9,964 nt of DNA from Syntrophomonadaceae bacterium. Lineage in GTDB: Bacteria; Bacillota; Dethiobacteria; DTU022; UBA8154. The notes beneath the pieces are model-generated. The model was given only the letters and a program-made list of their open reading frames with translations. It searched no databases and was not told where the DNA came from. Below are positions 1-5,737 of this stretch, piece by piece. The stretch spans positions 1 to 9,964 of the forward strand of contig SKTJ01000294.1 in assembly GCA_007122565.1 (NCBI GenBank), read 5' to 3'. Each line of letters opens with the position of its first letter. Positions within the stretch are counted from its first letter, which is position 1. Position numbers and translations under genes: made by a program.

Positions 1-52
1 ATTTTCTCATAATTGCACAACAAGTGGTTTTAAATTAGGTGCCTTGCTTTTC

Positions 53-87
53 CTACCTGCTACATCCTACCTGCTACCTGCTATCTA
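53..87. repeat. Short tandem heptamer repeat (ctacctg)
   Basis: Seven-base units follow one another: ctacctg (53-59), ctacatc (60-66, two mismatches), ctacctg (67-73), ctacctg (74-80) and a partial ctatcta (81-87). The 11-mer cctacctgcta therefore recurs with a 14-base offset (52-62 and 66-76). The array lies just past the stop codon of the minus-strand FMN-binding gene, so it would be in that transcript's 3' end. The period is seen directly. A function (slippage tract, repeated-element fragment) is not shown. Confidence 0.7.
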
Positions 88-105
88 CTGGTTTTCTACT
101 GGTTT
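85..105. repeat. Two-copy 11-bp direct repeat at a gene end
   Basis: ctactggttt occurs at 85-94 and again at 96-105. The second copy contains the stop codon of the minus-strand FMN-binding gene (stop at 96-98). It abuts the heptamer array, so the whole 53-105 tract looks like a product of local slippage duplication. This could have added or moved the stop codon of the neighbouring gene. Confidence 0.6.
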
Positions 106-500
106 ATAGAAAGGGCATCTTCAACAGCCTTTAGGAAAGCTTTACTGGAGACGGTGGCACCTGAGGTTATGTCTACCTGCAATGACTGTTGCGCGATGAT
201 GCGGCTGGTTAGTTCTTGCTCCAGTTTCTGAGCGTTTGTTGTATTTATAGCCAGGATCTTGTGATCTTCCACGGAGACTTGTACCGTATTGGACCATCTG
301 TAGCGACTAAACTCCCCCGCGTAAATCCCATCAGGAATCTTCGTCAGGTCAACCTCATTGATAACAAGTTCCTGCATTTCAGAAAGGCCGCGCGTCACAG
401 CGATCAGGCCTGCGGCAAGGATTAATATGATAATTGCTGCAACGATGCCTATTACCTTGAGTGGTTTCCGTTTTCTTTCTTTCAAACTCATAACCTCCAT
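96..500 (-). CDS. Membrane-anchored FMN-binding domain protein
   Basis: This 134-residue protein has a basic N-terminus, one membrane helix (about residues 15-36) and a C-terminal FMN_bind domain (about 56-131). Domain landmarks are DGIYAGEF (57-64) and the flavinylation motif DITSGAT (110-116). In this family ApbE-type flavin transferase attaches FMN through a phosphoester to the final Thr, here T116. The type-II-like orientation (short basic segment, then helix) predicts that the FMN domain sits outside the membrane. Related domains serve in extracytosolic electron transfer (RnfG, NqrC, NosR, small lipoprotein or anchored carriers). No Rnf, Nqr or ApbE gene is adjacent, so the redox partner is unknown. 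The frame stays open to a TTG at 542. I prefer ATG 500, which has GGAAGAG six bases upstream; ATG 491 is also possible. Domain assignment is firm; the partner is not inferable. Confidence 0.85.
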   Translation of the reverse strand: MEVMSLKERKRKPLKVIGIVAAIIILILAAGLIAVTRGLSEMQELVINEVDLTKIPDGIYAGEFSRYRWSNTVQVSVEDHKILAINTTNAQKLEQELTSRIIAQQSLQVDITSGATVSSKAFLKAVEDALSINQ

Positions 501-660
501 TATAAACTCTTCCGAAGCGGTATCCCCTGATGGATTATTCAACTGTCAGGACTGATATCCTGCGTCAGGTTACTAAATTTGATAAATATTATTTGTAACA
601 ACACAGCACTCTTGTAGGCCAGCTCGGCAAAGGCAACCCCTGTATCTTTAACTTGAGACT

Positions 661-690
661 GCGGTTTCGAACAGGTATCCTGAACCCCGC
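661..690. other. Imperfect hairpin in the divergent region
   Basis: GCGG at 661-664 can pair with CCGC at 687-690, and CAGG (672-675) with CCTG (679-682) around a three-base loop, with mismatches and bulges between. It is not followed by a T-run, so it is not a standard intrinsic terminator. It might be a transcript leader structure or a protein site, or it may be chance. Confidence 0.25.
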
Positions 691-737
691 TGCAAATTAT
701 ACCTGAGTAGGACTATTATTGAAGGTATTAGCAAATT

Positions 738-765
738 GGAGGAGAAAAGAATGGGTGAAATATAA
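738..765 (+). other. Strong ribosome site with a 4-residue mini-ORF, in frame with the next gene
   Basis: GGAGGAG at 738-744 is followed six bases later by ATG 751, an ideal start signal. The frame encodes only MGEI and stops at TAA 763-765. It is the same frame as the redox-protein gene beginning at 829, and no further stop intervenes. It may be a short leader ORF, the relic of an N-terminal extension closed by one nonsense change, or coincidence (one chance in three for the frame). Confidence 0.35.
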
Positions 766-828
766 CTTTATGGCAGCCTGCGAAAAGTAATGTCTTTGGT
801 CATTCTATCTTATGAAAGGTGTGAAACC

Positions 829-1266
829 ATGCAGAGGTCTGAAATTGCAGCGAAGAAGTTTTCGGAGGGGTATAACTGTGCCCAGTCAGTTTTTTATGCA
901 TTTTGTGATGATCTGAATTTCGATAAAAATGCAGCCTTGAAATTGTCATGCGGCTTTGGCGCGGGGATGGGACGTAAAGAAGAAGTATGCGGTGCTGTTT
1001 CCGGGGGAATTATGGTAATAGGAGTAAAATACGGCAGGGGAGAAAATGATGATATATCGCTGATGGAAGAAACATATAAAAAGACTCGTGCCTTGCTTGA
1101 TTTATTTACGGACAGGCATGGATCGTTTATTTGTCGCAACTTGTTAAATGGATGTGAACTGACCAGCCCCGAGGGGCGGCAGGAATACAAACAACAGGAT
1201 CTGCGCAACAAGGTCTGCAAGCCATGCGTGGAAAGTGTTGTGCAAATAATTGAGGAAATGATTTAA
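829..1266 (+). CDS. C_GCAxxG_C_C family probable redox protein
   Basis: This 145-residue soluble protein has the hallmark of the C_GCAxxG_C_C (TIGR01909-type) family. It opens with EGYNCAQSVF (Cys17), continues with SCGFGAGMGRKEEVCGAVSG (Cys41, and Cys54 within the CGAxxG motif), and has later cysteines at 102, 109, 130 and 133, the last two as CKPC. The length matches the family (about 140). Members are thought to be redox-active or metal-binding, but I know of no established reaction. The start was set at ATG 829 because AAAGGTG lies at 815-821 and the residues from there match the usual family N-terminus. The upstream in-frame ATG 790 has no good ribosome site. The HD-hydrolase gene follows after 36 bases and is probably co-transcribed. 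Family call is firm, function unknown. Confidence 0.88.
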   Translation: MQRSEIAAKKFSEGYNCAQSVFYAFCDDLNFDKNAALKLSCGFGAGMGRKEEVCGAVSGGIMVIGVKYGRGENDDISLMEETYKKTRALLDLFTDRHGSFICRNLLNGCELTSPEGRQEYKQQDLRNKVCKPCVESVVQIIEEMI

Positions 1267-1302
1267 TCCCCATACCAATGTAAAAGGAGAGTGCAGGATA
1301 AC

Positions 1303-1881
1303 ATGGAAAATAAGAAACCCACCCGGGAGGAAGCCTTGGAACTTTTGCAGGAGCACAATAAGAACGATGCTTTGATCAAGCATGCTCTGGCAGTGGAGGC
1401 AGTGATGGCTCATTTTGCCGAAAAATTTGGTGAAGATCTGGAGAAGTGGCGCGTGATCGGGCTTATACACGACCTGGATTACGAAAAATATCCGGAGGAA
1501 CACTGCAGCAAGACCCGGGAAATATTGATGCAGGAGGGTTGGCCGGAAGATTATATCAGGGCCGTACAAAGCCACGGCTGGAAAATTTGCACCGATGTGG
1601 AACCGCTGGAGAGAATGGAGAAGGTTCTCTATACCATCGACGAACTGACGGGCCTGATCGTGGCTACCGTTTTGCTCCGTCCCAGCCGGAGCATTATGGA
1701 TCTCACTACCAAGTCAGTAAAAAAGAAGTGGAAACAGAAAGGTTTCGCAGCCGGCGTAAACCGGGAAATCATTGAAGAGGGCGCCCAACTACTGGGGATG
1801 GATGTAGCTGAAGTGATTACGGAGACCATCCGGGGCATGCAGCGCGAGGCAGAGGCCCTTGGCTTGAAGGGAGATCTGTAA
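1303..1881 (+). CDS. HD-superfamily hydrolase (HDIG domain, COG2316-like)
   Basis: This 192-residue cytoplasmic protein is built on the HD metal-dependent phosphohydrolase fold. Candidate metal ligands are H27 (IKHALAVE), H56-D57 (GLIHDLDYE), H91 (QSHGW) and D113 (YTIDELTGL). The following stretch (LTGLIVATVLLRPSRSIMDL, then KSVKKKWKQKGFAAGVNRE) is characteristic of the small stand-alone HD proteins of clostridia and related bacteria. These are predicted to cleave a phosphoester, but the substrate is not known. ATG 1303 is used. A GTG at 1291 touches the AGGAGA ribosome site (1285-1290) and is too close to serve. The gene lies 36 bases after the C_GCAxxG_C_C gene in the same direction, so the two likely share a transcript. 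Fold call is strong; substrate is open. Confidence 0.88.
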   Translation: MENKKPTREEALELLQEHNKNDALIKHALAVEAVMAHFAEKFGEDLEKWRVIGLIHDLDYEKYPEEHCSKTREILMQEGWPEDYIRAVQSHGWKICTDVEPLERMEKVLYTIDELTGLIVATVLLRPSRSIMDLTTKSVKKKWKQKGFAAGVNREIIEEGAQLLGMDVAEVITETIRGMQREAEALGLKGDL

Positions 1882-1897
1882 CTCTTTATTTTCCCCC

Positions 1898-1928
1898 TTG
1901 ACTCTCCTGTTAGGGGAGCATTTATATT
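1898..1928 (+). promoter_or_regulatory. MerR-type promoter with 19-bp spacer and operator
   Basis: A -35 box TTGACT (1898-1903) and a -10 box TATATT (1923-1928) are separated by exactly 19 bases. This over-long spacing is the signature of promoters that MerR-family proteins activate by DNA distortion. Between them lies the inverted repeat CTCTCC-tgtta-GGGGAG (1902-1918; five of six arm positions match). The MerR-family gene starts 41 bases downstream, so autoregulation is the natural reading. Confidence 0.82.
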
Positions 1929-1968
1929 GGAATCACCAGCAAGAAGTGTGTAAAAAGGGGGTGGAGCC

Positions 1969-2781
1969 GTGTATCGTATCGGACTGTTTTCCAAAATCAA
2001 CAAGGTGACCATAAAAACACTGCGCTATTACGATGAAGCAGGTCTGCTGAAGCCTGCCTTTGTGGATTCGGAAAACGGCTACCGCTATTACACCTCAACC
2101 CAATTGCCGCTGCTGCACAAAATCATCGCTCTGCGCCAAATCGGCTTCTCCATCGATGAAATCACGGCAATATTAAACGGCCGAAATACTGCCCTGATCT
2201 TTATCGAACGGAAGCGGGAACTGGAAGGAGCGATTGAAGAAAGCAGGCAGCAACTGGCCCAAATTACACACTATCTTGAAATAATGAAGGAGGATTTCAA
2301 TATGAATTATGAAGTTGCCCTCAAAGAACTGCCTGAAGTAATCGTTTACTCAAAACGTATGGTTATTCCCAACTATGATTACTATTTTGAGGTTATCCCC
2401 AAGATTGGCCAGGCAGTGACTGAAGCCAATCCCGGGCTCAAATGTGCTGTGCCCGAGTATTGTTTTGTCATTTACCACGACGGTGAATACAAGGAGAAGG
2501 ATATTGATGTTGAGTTTTGTGAGGCGGTTACCGCTTTTGGACATGATACGGAGACGATTCGCTTTAAGAAGATGGAAAAAATACCCACCGCCGCCTGTGT
2601 TTACCATAAAGGGCCCTACAGTAACATCGGCAACGCCTACGCGCAACTTTTCAAATGGATCGACGACAACGGCTACACCCCAAGTGATAAGCCCCGCGAA
2701 TCATACATCGATGGCATTTGGAACAAAGACAACGAAAGTGACTGGCTTACAGAATTGCAGGTTCCCATTAAGAAAAAATAA
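1969..2781 (+). CDS. MerR-family regulator with GyrI-like effector domain
   Basis: This 270-residue transcription factor has three parts. Residues 1-70 form the MerR winged helix-turn-helix (YRIGLFSKI, then TIKTLRYYDEAGLL, a YRYYT wing, and LRQIGFSIDEI). Residues about 75-110 form the antiparallel dimer coiled coil. Residues about 113-268 form a GyrI-like (BmrR/SOUL-type) ligand pocket ending in ELQVPIKK, the usual strand of that fold. Relatives such as BltR and BmrR bind bulky, often cationic hydrophobic drugs and activate efflux genes. Here no transporter is adjacent, so the target may be only its own promoter or a distant gene. The start is GTG 1969 with AAGGGGG eight bases upstream (1955-1961). 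The gene sits alone between its MerR promoter and an intrinsic terminator. Architecture is firm; inducer unknown. Confidence 0.92.
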   Translation: MYRIGLFSKINKVTIKTLRYYDEAGLLKPAFVDSENGYRYYTSTQLPLLHKIIALRQIGFSIDEITAILNGRNTALIFIERKRELEGAIEESRQQLAQITHYLEIMKEDFNMNYEVALKELPEVIVYSKRMVIPNYDYYFEVIPKIGQAVTEANPGLKCAVPEYCFVIYHDGEYKEKDIDVEFCEAVTAFGHDTETIRFKKMEKIPTAACVYHKGPYSNIGNAYAQLFKWIDDNGYTPSDKPRESYIDGIWNKDNESDWLTELQVPIKKK

Positions 2782-2804
2782 CTCCCCGTGGAACATTAAC
2801 TACT

Positions 2805-2837
2805 AAAAGCCGCTGTGCCAAACAGCGGTTTTTCTTT
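2805..2837 (+). terminator. Intrinsic terminator after the MerR-family gene
   Basis: CCGCTGT (2810-2816) pairs perfectly with ACAGCGG (2822-2828) around a five-base loop. Four A's precede the stem and TTTTTCTTT follows it. It lies 23 bases past the regulator's stop codon. The A-run opposite the T-run means it could also work weakly on the other strand. Confidence 0.92.
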
Positions 2838-2872
2838 ATACAGATGAAAGGCAACACCCAACCGGGATAATC

Positions 2873-2926
2873 TTCATAATAAATTCACATTTAGTTCATA
2901 TTTATTTCAAGATCTTTATTTATAAT
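2873..2926 (+). promoter_or_regulatory. PhoB/PhoP-type operator (four 11-bp repeats) and promoter
   Basis: TTCA recurs at 2873, 2884, 2895 and 2906, exactly every 11 bases. The units are TTCATAATAAA, TTCACATTTAG, TTCATATTTAT and TTCAAGATCTT. Eleven-base direct repeats of a TTNACA-like hexamer are the binding pattern of PhoB/PhoP-group OmpR-family regulators. A consensus -10 box TATAAT lies at 2921-2926, nine bases after the last hexamer. No good -35 exists at the right distance, so the repeats replace it, as in activator-dependent pho promoters. The DUF2680 gene begins 31 bases after the -10 box, and an OmpR/PhoB-family regulator gene follows at 3492. Repeat and -10 are seen directly; the bound protein is inferred. 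Confidence 0.75.
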
Positions 2927-2956
2927 TAAGACATCAAACATAAGGAGGTTCTCACC

Positions 2957-3355
2957 ATGAAGAAGAAAACCGTATTATTTGCTTCGTTGGGGTTAGTGTT
3001 GATTCTTATTTTTGCCCAGTTTGCTGTGGCTAAAGCCTGGACAGGGGATGAAACCTTAGACGACATTTACCAGCAAATGCATGGGCTAAGGCAACAGGAA
3101 GTGGAAAGAATGGTTGAACTCGGAAAACTAAGCCCGGAAGAAGGAGCATCCATTTTAGAACGGATGGGTGAAAATTATCAAAACAGGAAAGAAAATGGCA
3201 GAGCAGGCGGCTATTTCTGCCACGGGGAAGAAGGCCCGGGTGGTTTTGGCATGTGGGGCTCAGGCCACATGAGGGGTTCCGGCCGTATGATGCAAGGCTC
3301 TGGTCCCATGGGGGGATTTGGTTACACGCAGGACTCACGCGGTAGTGTATATTAA
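2957..3355 (+). CDS. Secreted DUF2680 (YckD-like) protein with Gly/Met/His-rich tail
   Basis: This is a 132-residue exported protein. Residues 1-27 form a signal peptide (KKK start, hydrophobic core, AVAKA before Trp28). Residues about 30-78 form a helical domain of the DUF2680/YckD type, with ETLDDIYQQMHGLRQQEVERM and KLSPEEGASILERM as landmarks. Residues 83-132 form a Gly-rich tail with three GSG-x-M units (101-105, 107-111, 114-118), an MM pair and Cys88-His89. Met/His/Cys-rich tails of this kind often bind soft metals such as copper or silver, but no role is established for the family. TAAGGAGG (2941-2948) gives an excellent ribosome site for ATG 2957. The PhoB-type repeats upstream and the two-component genes downstream suggest it is an output, and maybe a feedback modulator, of that system. 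Confidence 0.8.
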   Translation: MKKKTVLFASLGLVLILIFAQFAVAKAWTGDETLDDIYQQMHGLRQQEVERMVELGKLSPEEGASILERMGENYQNRKENGRAGGYFCHGEEGPGGFGMWGSGHMRGSGRMMQGSGPMGGFGYTQDSRGSVY

Positions 3356-3373
3356 ATCCGGGGAGGAAAAATT

Positions 3374-3408
3374 AGATCGAGTAGTAGAAAAAAATATCTG
3401 CTTGATCT
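3374..3408 (+). other. Weak inverted repeat in the leader of the two-component genes
   Basis: AGATCGAG (3374-3381) can pair with CTTGATCT (3401-3408), seven Watson-Crick pairs and one G-T, around a 19-base AT-rich loop. It lies just after the DUF2680 stop codon and ahead of the much stronger palindrome at 3421. The long loop makes an RNA hairpin plausible but unproven. Confidence 0.25.
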
Positions 3409-3418
3409 TAACATAGTA

Positions 3419-3462
3419 AGAGCAATCATGCCGGTGCAATTCCGGCATGATTGCTTTATAAT
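3419..3462 (+). terminator. 14-bp perfect inverted repeat: terminator, attenuator or operator
   Basis: AGCAATCATGCCGG (3421-3434) is the exact reverse complement of CCGGCATGATTGCT (3442-3455), with a seven-base loop. The stem extends to 3419/3457 with one G-T. It is followed by TTTATAAT rather than a long T-run, so as an intrinsic terminator it would be leaky. The tail also supplies a TATAAT box (3457-3462) 30 bases before the response-regulator start. The element may therefore separate expression of the secreted protein from the two-component genes, or form an operator on the latter's promoter. The structure is certain; its role is not. Confidence 0.6.
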
Positions 3463-3491
3463 AGAATAAACACAGCTTAGGAGAAGAAAGC

Positions 3492-4178
3492 TTGACAAAA
3501 ATTCTAGTTGTAGATGATGACCAAAAAATCACCAGGGTTTTACAGGCTTACCTTGAAAAAGAAGGGTACGCTGTCATGGTTGCCTGTGACGGCCCATCCG
3601 CAGTGGAGTTGACCAGGGAAGAAAGTCCCGACTTGATTATCCTGGATCTCATGCTTCCCGGATTTAGCGGCGAAGAAGTTTGCCGCATTTTGCGTCAGGA
3701 AGGTTTTCGTGTTCCGATTATCATGCTTACAGCCAAGTCAGCTCTGGAAGAAAAGGTTCAGGGGCTGGCCTTGGGAGCAGATGATTACGTTACCAAACCC
3801 TTCAGCCCCCAGGAAATTATCGCCAGGGTTAAGTCTGTCCTGCGCCGCACGGCTCATGCAGATGCAATTTTAGCTGATATTTTTTCCATATTAAACGGGG
3901 ACCTGGTAATCGACACCCTGGCGCACAAAATAACCTGGAAACAGGTTGCCATTGAGTTAACACCCACGGAGTTTAAGCTTCTGGAAATGATGGCCCGCCA
4001 CCGGGGCAGGGTCTATAGCCGCTCCCAACTTGCCGAAGATATTTTCGACTATGCCTATGAAGGATACGACCGCACCATCGATGCCCATGTGAAAAACCTG
4101 CGCCGGAAACTGAAAGAGGCAGATATTCCTCCTGTCCTAAAAACTGTCTATGGGGTGGGATATAAGATTGAAGAATAA
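3492..4178 (+). CDS. OmpR/PhoB-family response regulator
   Basis: This 228-residue regulator has a receiver domain (1-118) with the acidic pocket D8-D9-D10, phosphoacceptor D52 in LIILDLMLPG, T80 and K102 (TKPF). A winged-helix DNA-binding domain follows (about 128-226) with LTPTEFKLLEMMARHRGRVYSR-type recognition features and the terminal VYGVGYKI hairpin. Phosphorylation by the adjacent kinase should drive dimerisation on tandem direct repeats, and the 11-bp array at 2873 is the obvious local target. The start is TTG 3492, with AGGAG at 3479-3483 eight bases upstream; it gives the canonical MTKILVVDDD opening. The stop overlaps the kinase start by 11 bases, consistent with translational coupling. 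The exact stimulus, and whether this is the phosphate regulator itself, cannot be told. Confidence 0.95.
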   Translation: MTKILVVDDDQKITRVLQAYLEKEGYAVMVACDGPSAVELTREESPDLIILDLMLPGFSGEEVCRILRQEGFRVPIIMLTAKSALEEKVQGLALGADDYVTKPFSPQEIIARVKSVLRRTAHADAILADIFSILNGDLVIDTLAHKITWKQVAIELTPTEFKLLEMMARHRGRVYSRSQLAEDIFDYAYEGYDRTIDAHVKNLRRKLKEADIPPVLKTVYGVGYKIEE

Positions 4179-5646
4179 AATTACTTCCCGTTTATGGTTC
4201 CGGCTGGTCTTATATTTTTTATTTCTTTCCCTGGCCACCCTGGCACTAACCCAGCTTGTCTATAACTACTACCTGGATAATCATATTTCCAGATACGTGC
4301 AGGAGCAGGAAGAAGCGGTTAACCGTCAGATTATGAACTCTTTTGTATCCTATTATGACAGTAATATGACATGGTCCGGTATCCATATGGCTGCCAGTCA
4401 TATATCCATGAGCACCAACACCAACCTTGCCCTCTACAGTCCTGCAGGCGACCTTATATTTGATTCTTCTGCTTTCCGCGGCGGGCAACATATGATGGGA
4501 CCGAGACGTTTCCTGCAAGAGCAACCACCGGAAGAAGAATACCACTATGCCTTTGTGCTTGAAGCAGACGGTGAAGCAGTGGGAGAGCTTTTTGTAACTC
4601 ACCTGGAACGTGAAACCGGGGTCATGAAAGAACAAGATTTGCTCTTCCGCCAGGCCTTGGGGGGGTCCCTGCGGTGGACCACGCTCCTGGCGGCGCTTTT
4701 TGCCTTAATCCTCAGCATCTTTATCTCCCGCCTGCTTTCCCAACCCCTGGTAACCATGACCAAAGTGGTAAAAGAAGTGGAAAAAGGGGCCCTGGATCGC
4801 AGACTTCCCCCTTATCATATCGGTGAACTACAGGAACTTTCACAGAGTTTTAACAGTTTGACAGAACATCTGCAAAAACTGGAGGCCCTCCGCAAAAGGT
4901 CCGCTGCCGATCTTTCCCATGAACTGCGCACTCCACTGACCACTTTGCGCAGCTATCTTGAAGCTTTTGATGACGGAGTTCTCGTTCCGGATAAAGAAAC
5001 CTTAAAAACACTCCACGAAGAAGTTATGTACCTCAGTCAGGTTGTGACTGACTTAGAAGAGCTTTTCCAGGCGGAGTCCCAGGATAAAGCATTGCATCAA
5101 CATCGGGCAGGGGAGTATGAGGTTATAAATATAAATGATTTTTTAAGGGAGAAAGTTGCCTTTTTCCAACCTCAGTTCCAGGGGAAAAATCTGCAATTGG
5201 CTCTTCTGCTCCCCGATCAGGGTATCAATATCTGCATCAAACCCCTGGCCCTCGGAAAAATCATGGGCAATCTTCTTTCCAACGCATTTAAGTACACCCC
5301 TGCAGGGGGAAAAGTGACCGTTTCTCTTGATCCCTGTCCTGAGGGCAAGAAAAAGGGAGTGAATCCCCTCGGCGAAAACCCCTTAAGGGTATCAACGGCT
5401 CCTGCAGAGGAAGAAATTTTGATTATTATAGAGGACAGCGGTATCGGTATTAAAGAAGAAGACCTGCCCTTCATATTTGAACGTTTTTTCCGAGCCGATC
5501 CTTCACGGGGCCGTTCCAGCGGGGGATCGGGTATCGGGTTGGCGCTGGTAAAAGAACTGGTGCATTCCTGTGGGGGGGAAATCCGTGTGAAAAGTAAGGA
5601 GGGGGAAGGTACCACCTTCTACCTTTACCTGCCCAGGCTTGACTGA
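4168..5646 (+). CDS. Membrane sensor histidine kinase, partner of the upstream regulator
   Basis: This is a 492-residue kinase. Order: membrane helix 1 (about 10-31), extracytoplasmic sensor (about 33-168), helix 2 (about 169-190), HAMP (about 191-243), HisKA with H-box SHELRTPLT (phospho-His H251), and HATPase_c with N-box N372 (NLLSNAFKYTP), G1 box EDSGIGI (422-428), F box FERFFRAD and G2 box GSGIGLALVKEL. The sensor carries Met and His clusters (M67, H73-M74, H78, M81, H108-M109-M110), suggestive of metal contact. An extra Lys/Pro/Gly-rich segment (about 388-414) interrupts the catalytic domain between N and G1 boxes. TTG 4168 is preferred for its GGGGTGGG site about eight bases upstream; ATG 4150 is in frame but has no ribosome site. 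The gene is convergent with the following minus-strand operon. Kinase identity is certain; stimulus is inferred. Confidence 0.94.
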   Translation: MKNKITSRLWFRLVLYFLFLSLATLALTQLVYNYYLDNHISRYVQEQEEAVNRQIMNSFVSYYDSNMTWSGIHMAASHISMSTNTNLALYSPAGDLIFDSSAFRGGQHMMGPRRFLQEQPPEEEYHYAFVLEADGEAVGELFVTHLERETGVMKEQDLLFRQALGGSLRWTTLLAALFALILSIFISRLLSQPLVTMTKVVKEVEKGALDRRLPPYHIGELQELSQSFNSLTEHLQKLEALRKRSAADLSHELRTPLTTLRSYLEAFDDGVLVPDKETLKTLHEEVMYLSQVVTDLEELFQAESQDKALHQHRAGEYEVININDFLREKVAFFQPQFQGKNLQLALLLPDQGINICIKPLALGKIMGNLLSNAFKYTPAGGKVTVSLDPCPEGKKKGVNPLGENPLRVSTAPAEEEILIIIEDSGIGIKEEDLPFIFERFFRADPSRGRSSGGSGIGLALVKELVHSCGGEIRVKSKEGEGTTFYLYLPRLD

Positions 5647-5737
5647 ATCAATAACGCCTAGCAGGATAAACCGGTGATAGGCTGTTTGAGTACCGCGCAT
5701 TTTGTTTGGTTATGAGATGGGTTTGGAGGGGACTATG

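Larger units (their letters stand above)
501..828. other. Divergent intergenic region
   Basis: These 328 bases separate the minus-strand FMN-binding gene from the plus-strand redox-protein gene, so both promoters should lie here. I see no convincing -35/-10 pair for either direction. An AT-rich stretch at about 575-600 is the most promoter-like part. An imperfect hairpin (661-690) and a well-spaced ribosome site with a tiny ORF (738-765) are listed separately. No known riboswitch fold or tRNA was recognised. Confidence 0.5.

Noticed and set aside
53..105. CRISPR array
   Set aside because: The repeats are 7 and 11 bases with no unique spacers of 30-40 bases.
601..720. Possible riboswitch or tRNA-like T-arm (ggtttcgaac)
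   Set aside because: No cloverleaf or acceptor stem can be drawn around it, and the GGCAAAGGCAACC stretch does not follow the order of c-di-GMP or other riboswitch cores known to me.
3371..3469. Open frame from an ATT codon after a GGGGAGG ribosome-like site
   Set aside because: It has no ATG, GTG or TTG near the ribosome-like site and runs through the 14-bp palindrome, so its openness is better explained by chance and the structure constraint.
5217..5615. 132-codon minus-strand open frame opposite the kinase ATPase domain
   Set aside because: The plus strand carries all the kinase N, G1, F and G2 boxes; the opposite frame is Pro/Ser-rich and has no recognisable domain.
5647..5737. Shared bidirectional terminator between the convergent kinase gene and CDF-like gene
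   Set aside because: Only a five-base GCCTA/TAGGC pairing with a long loop is present and no T-run follows it, so no terminator is called.
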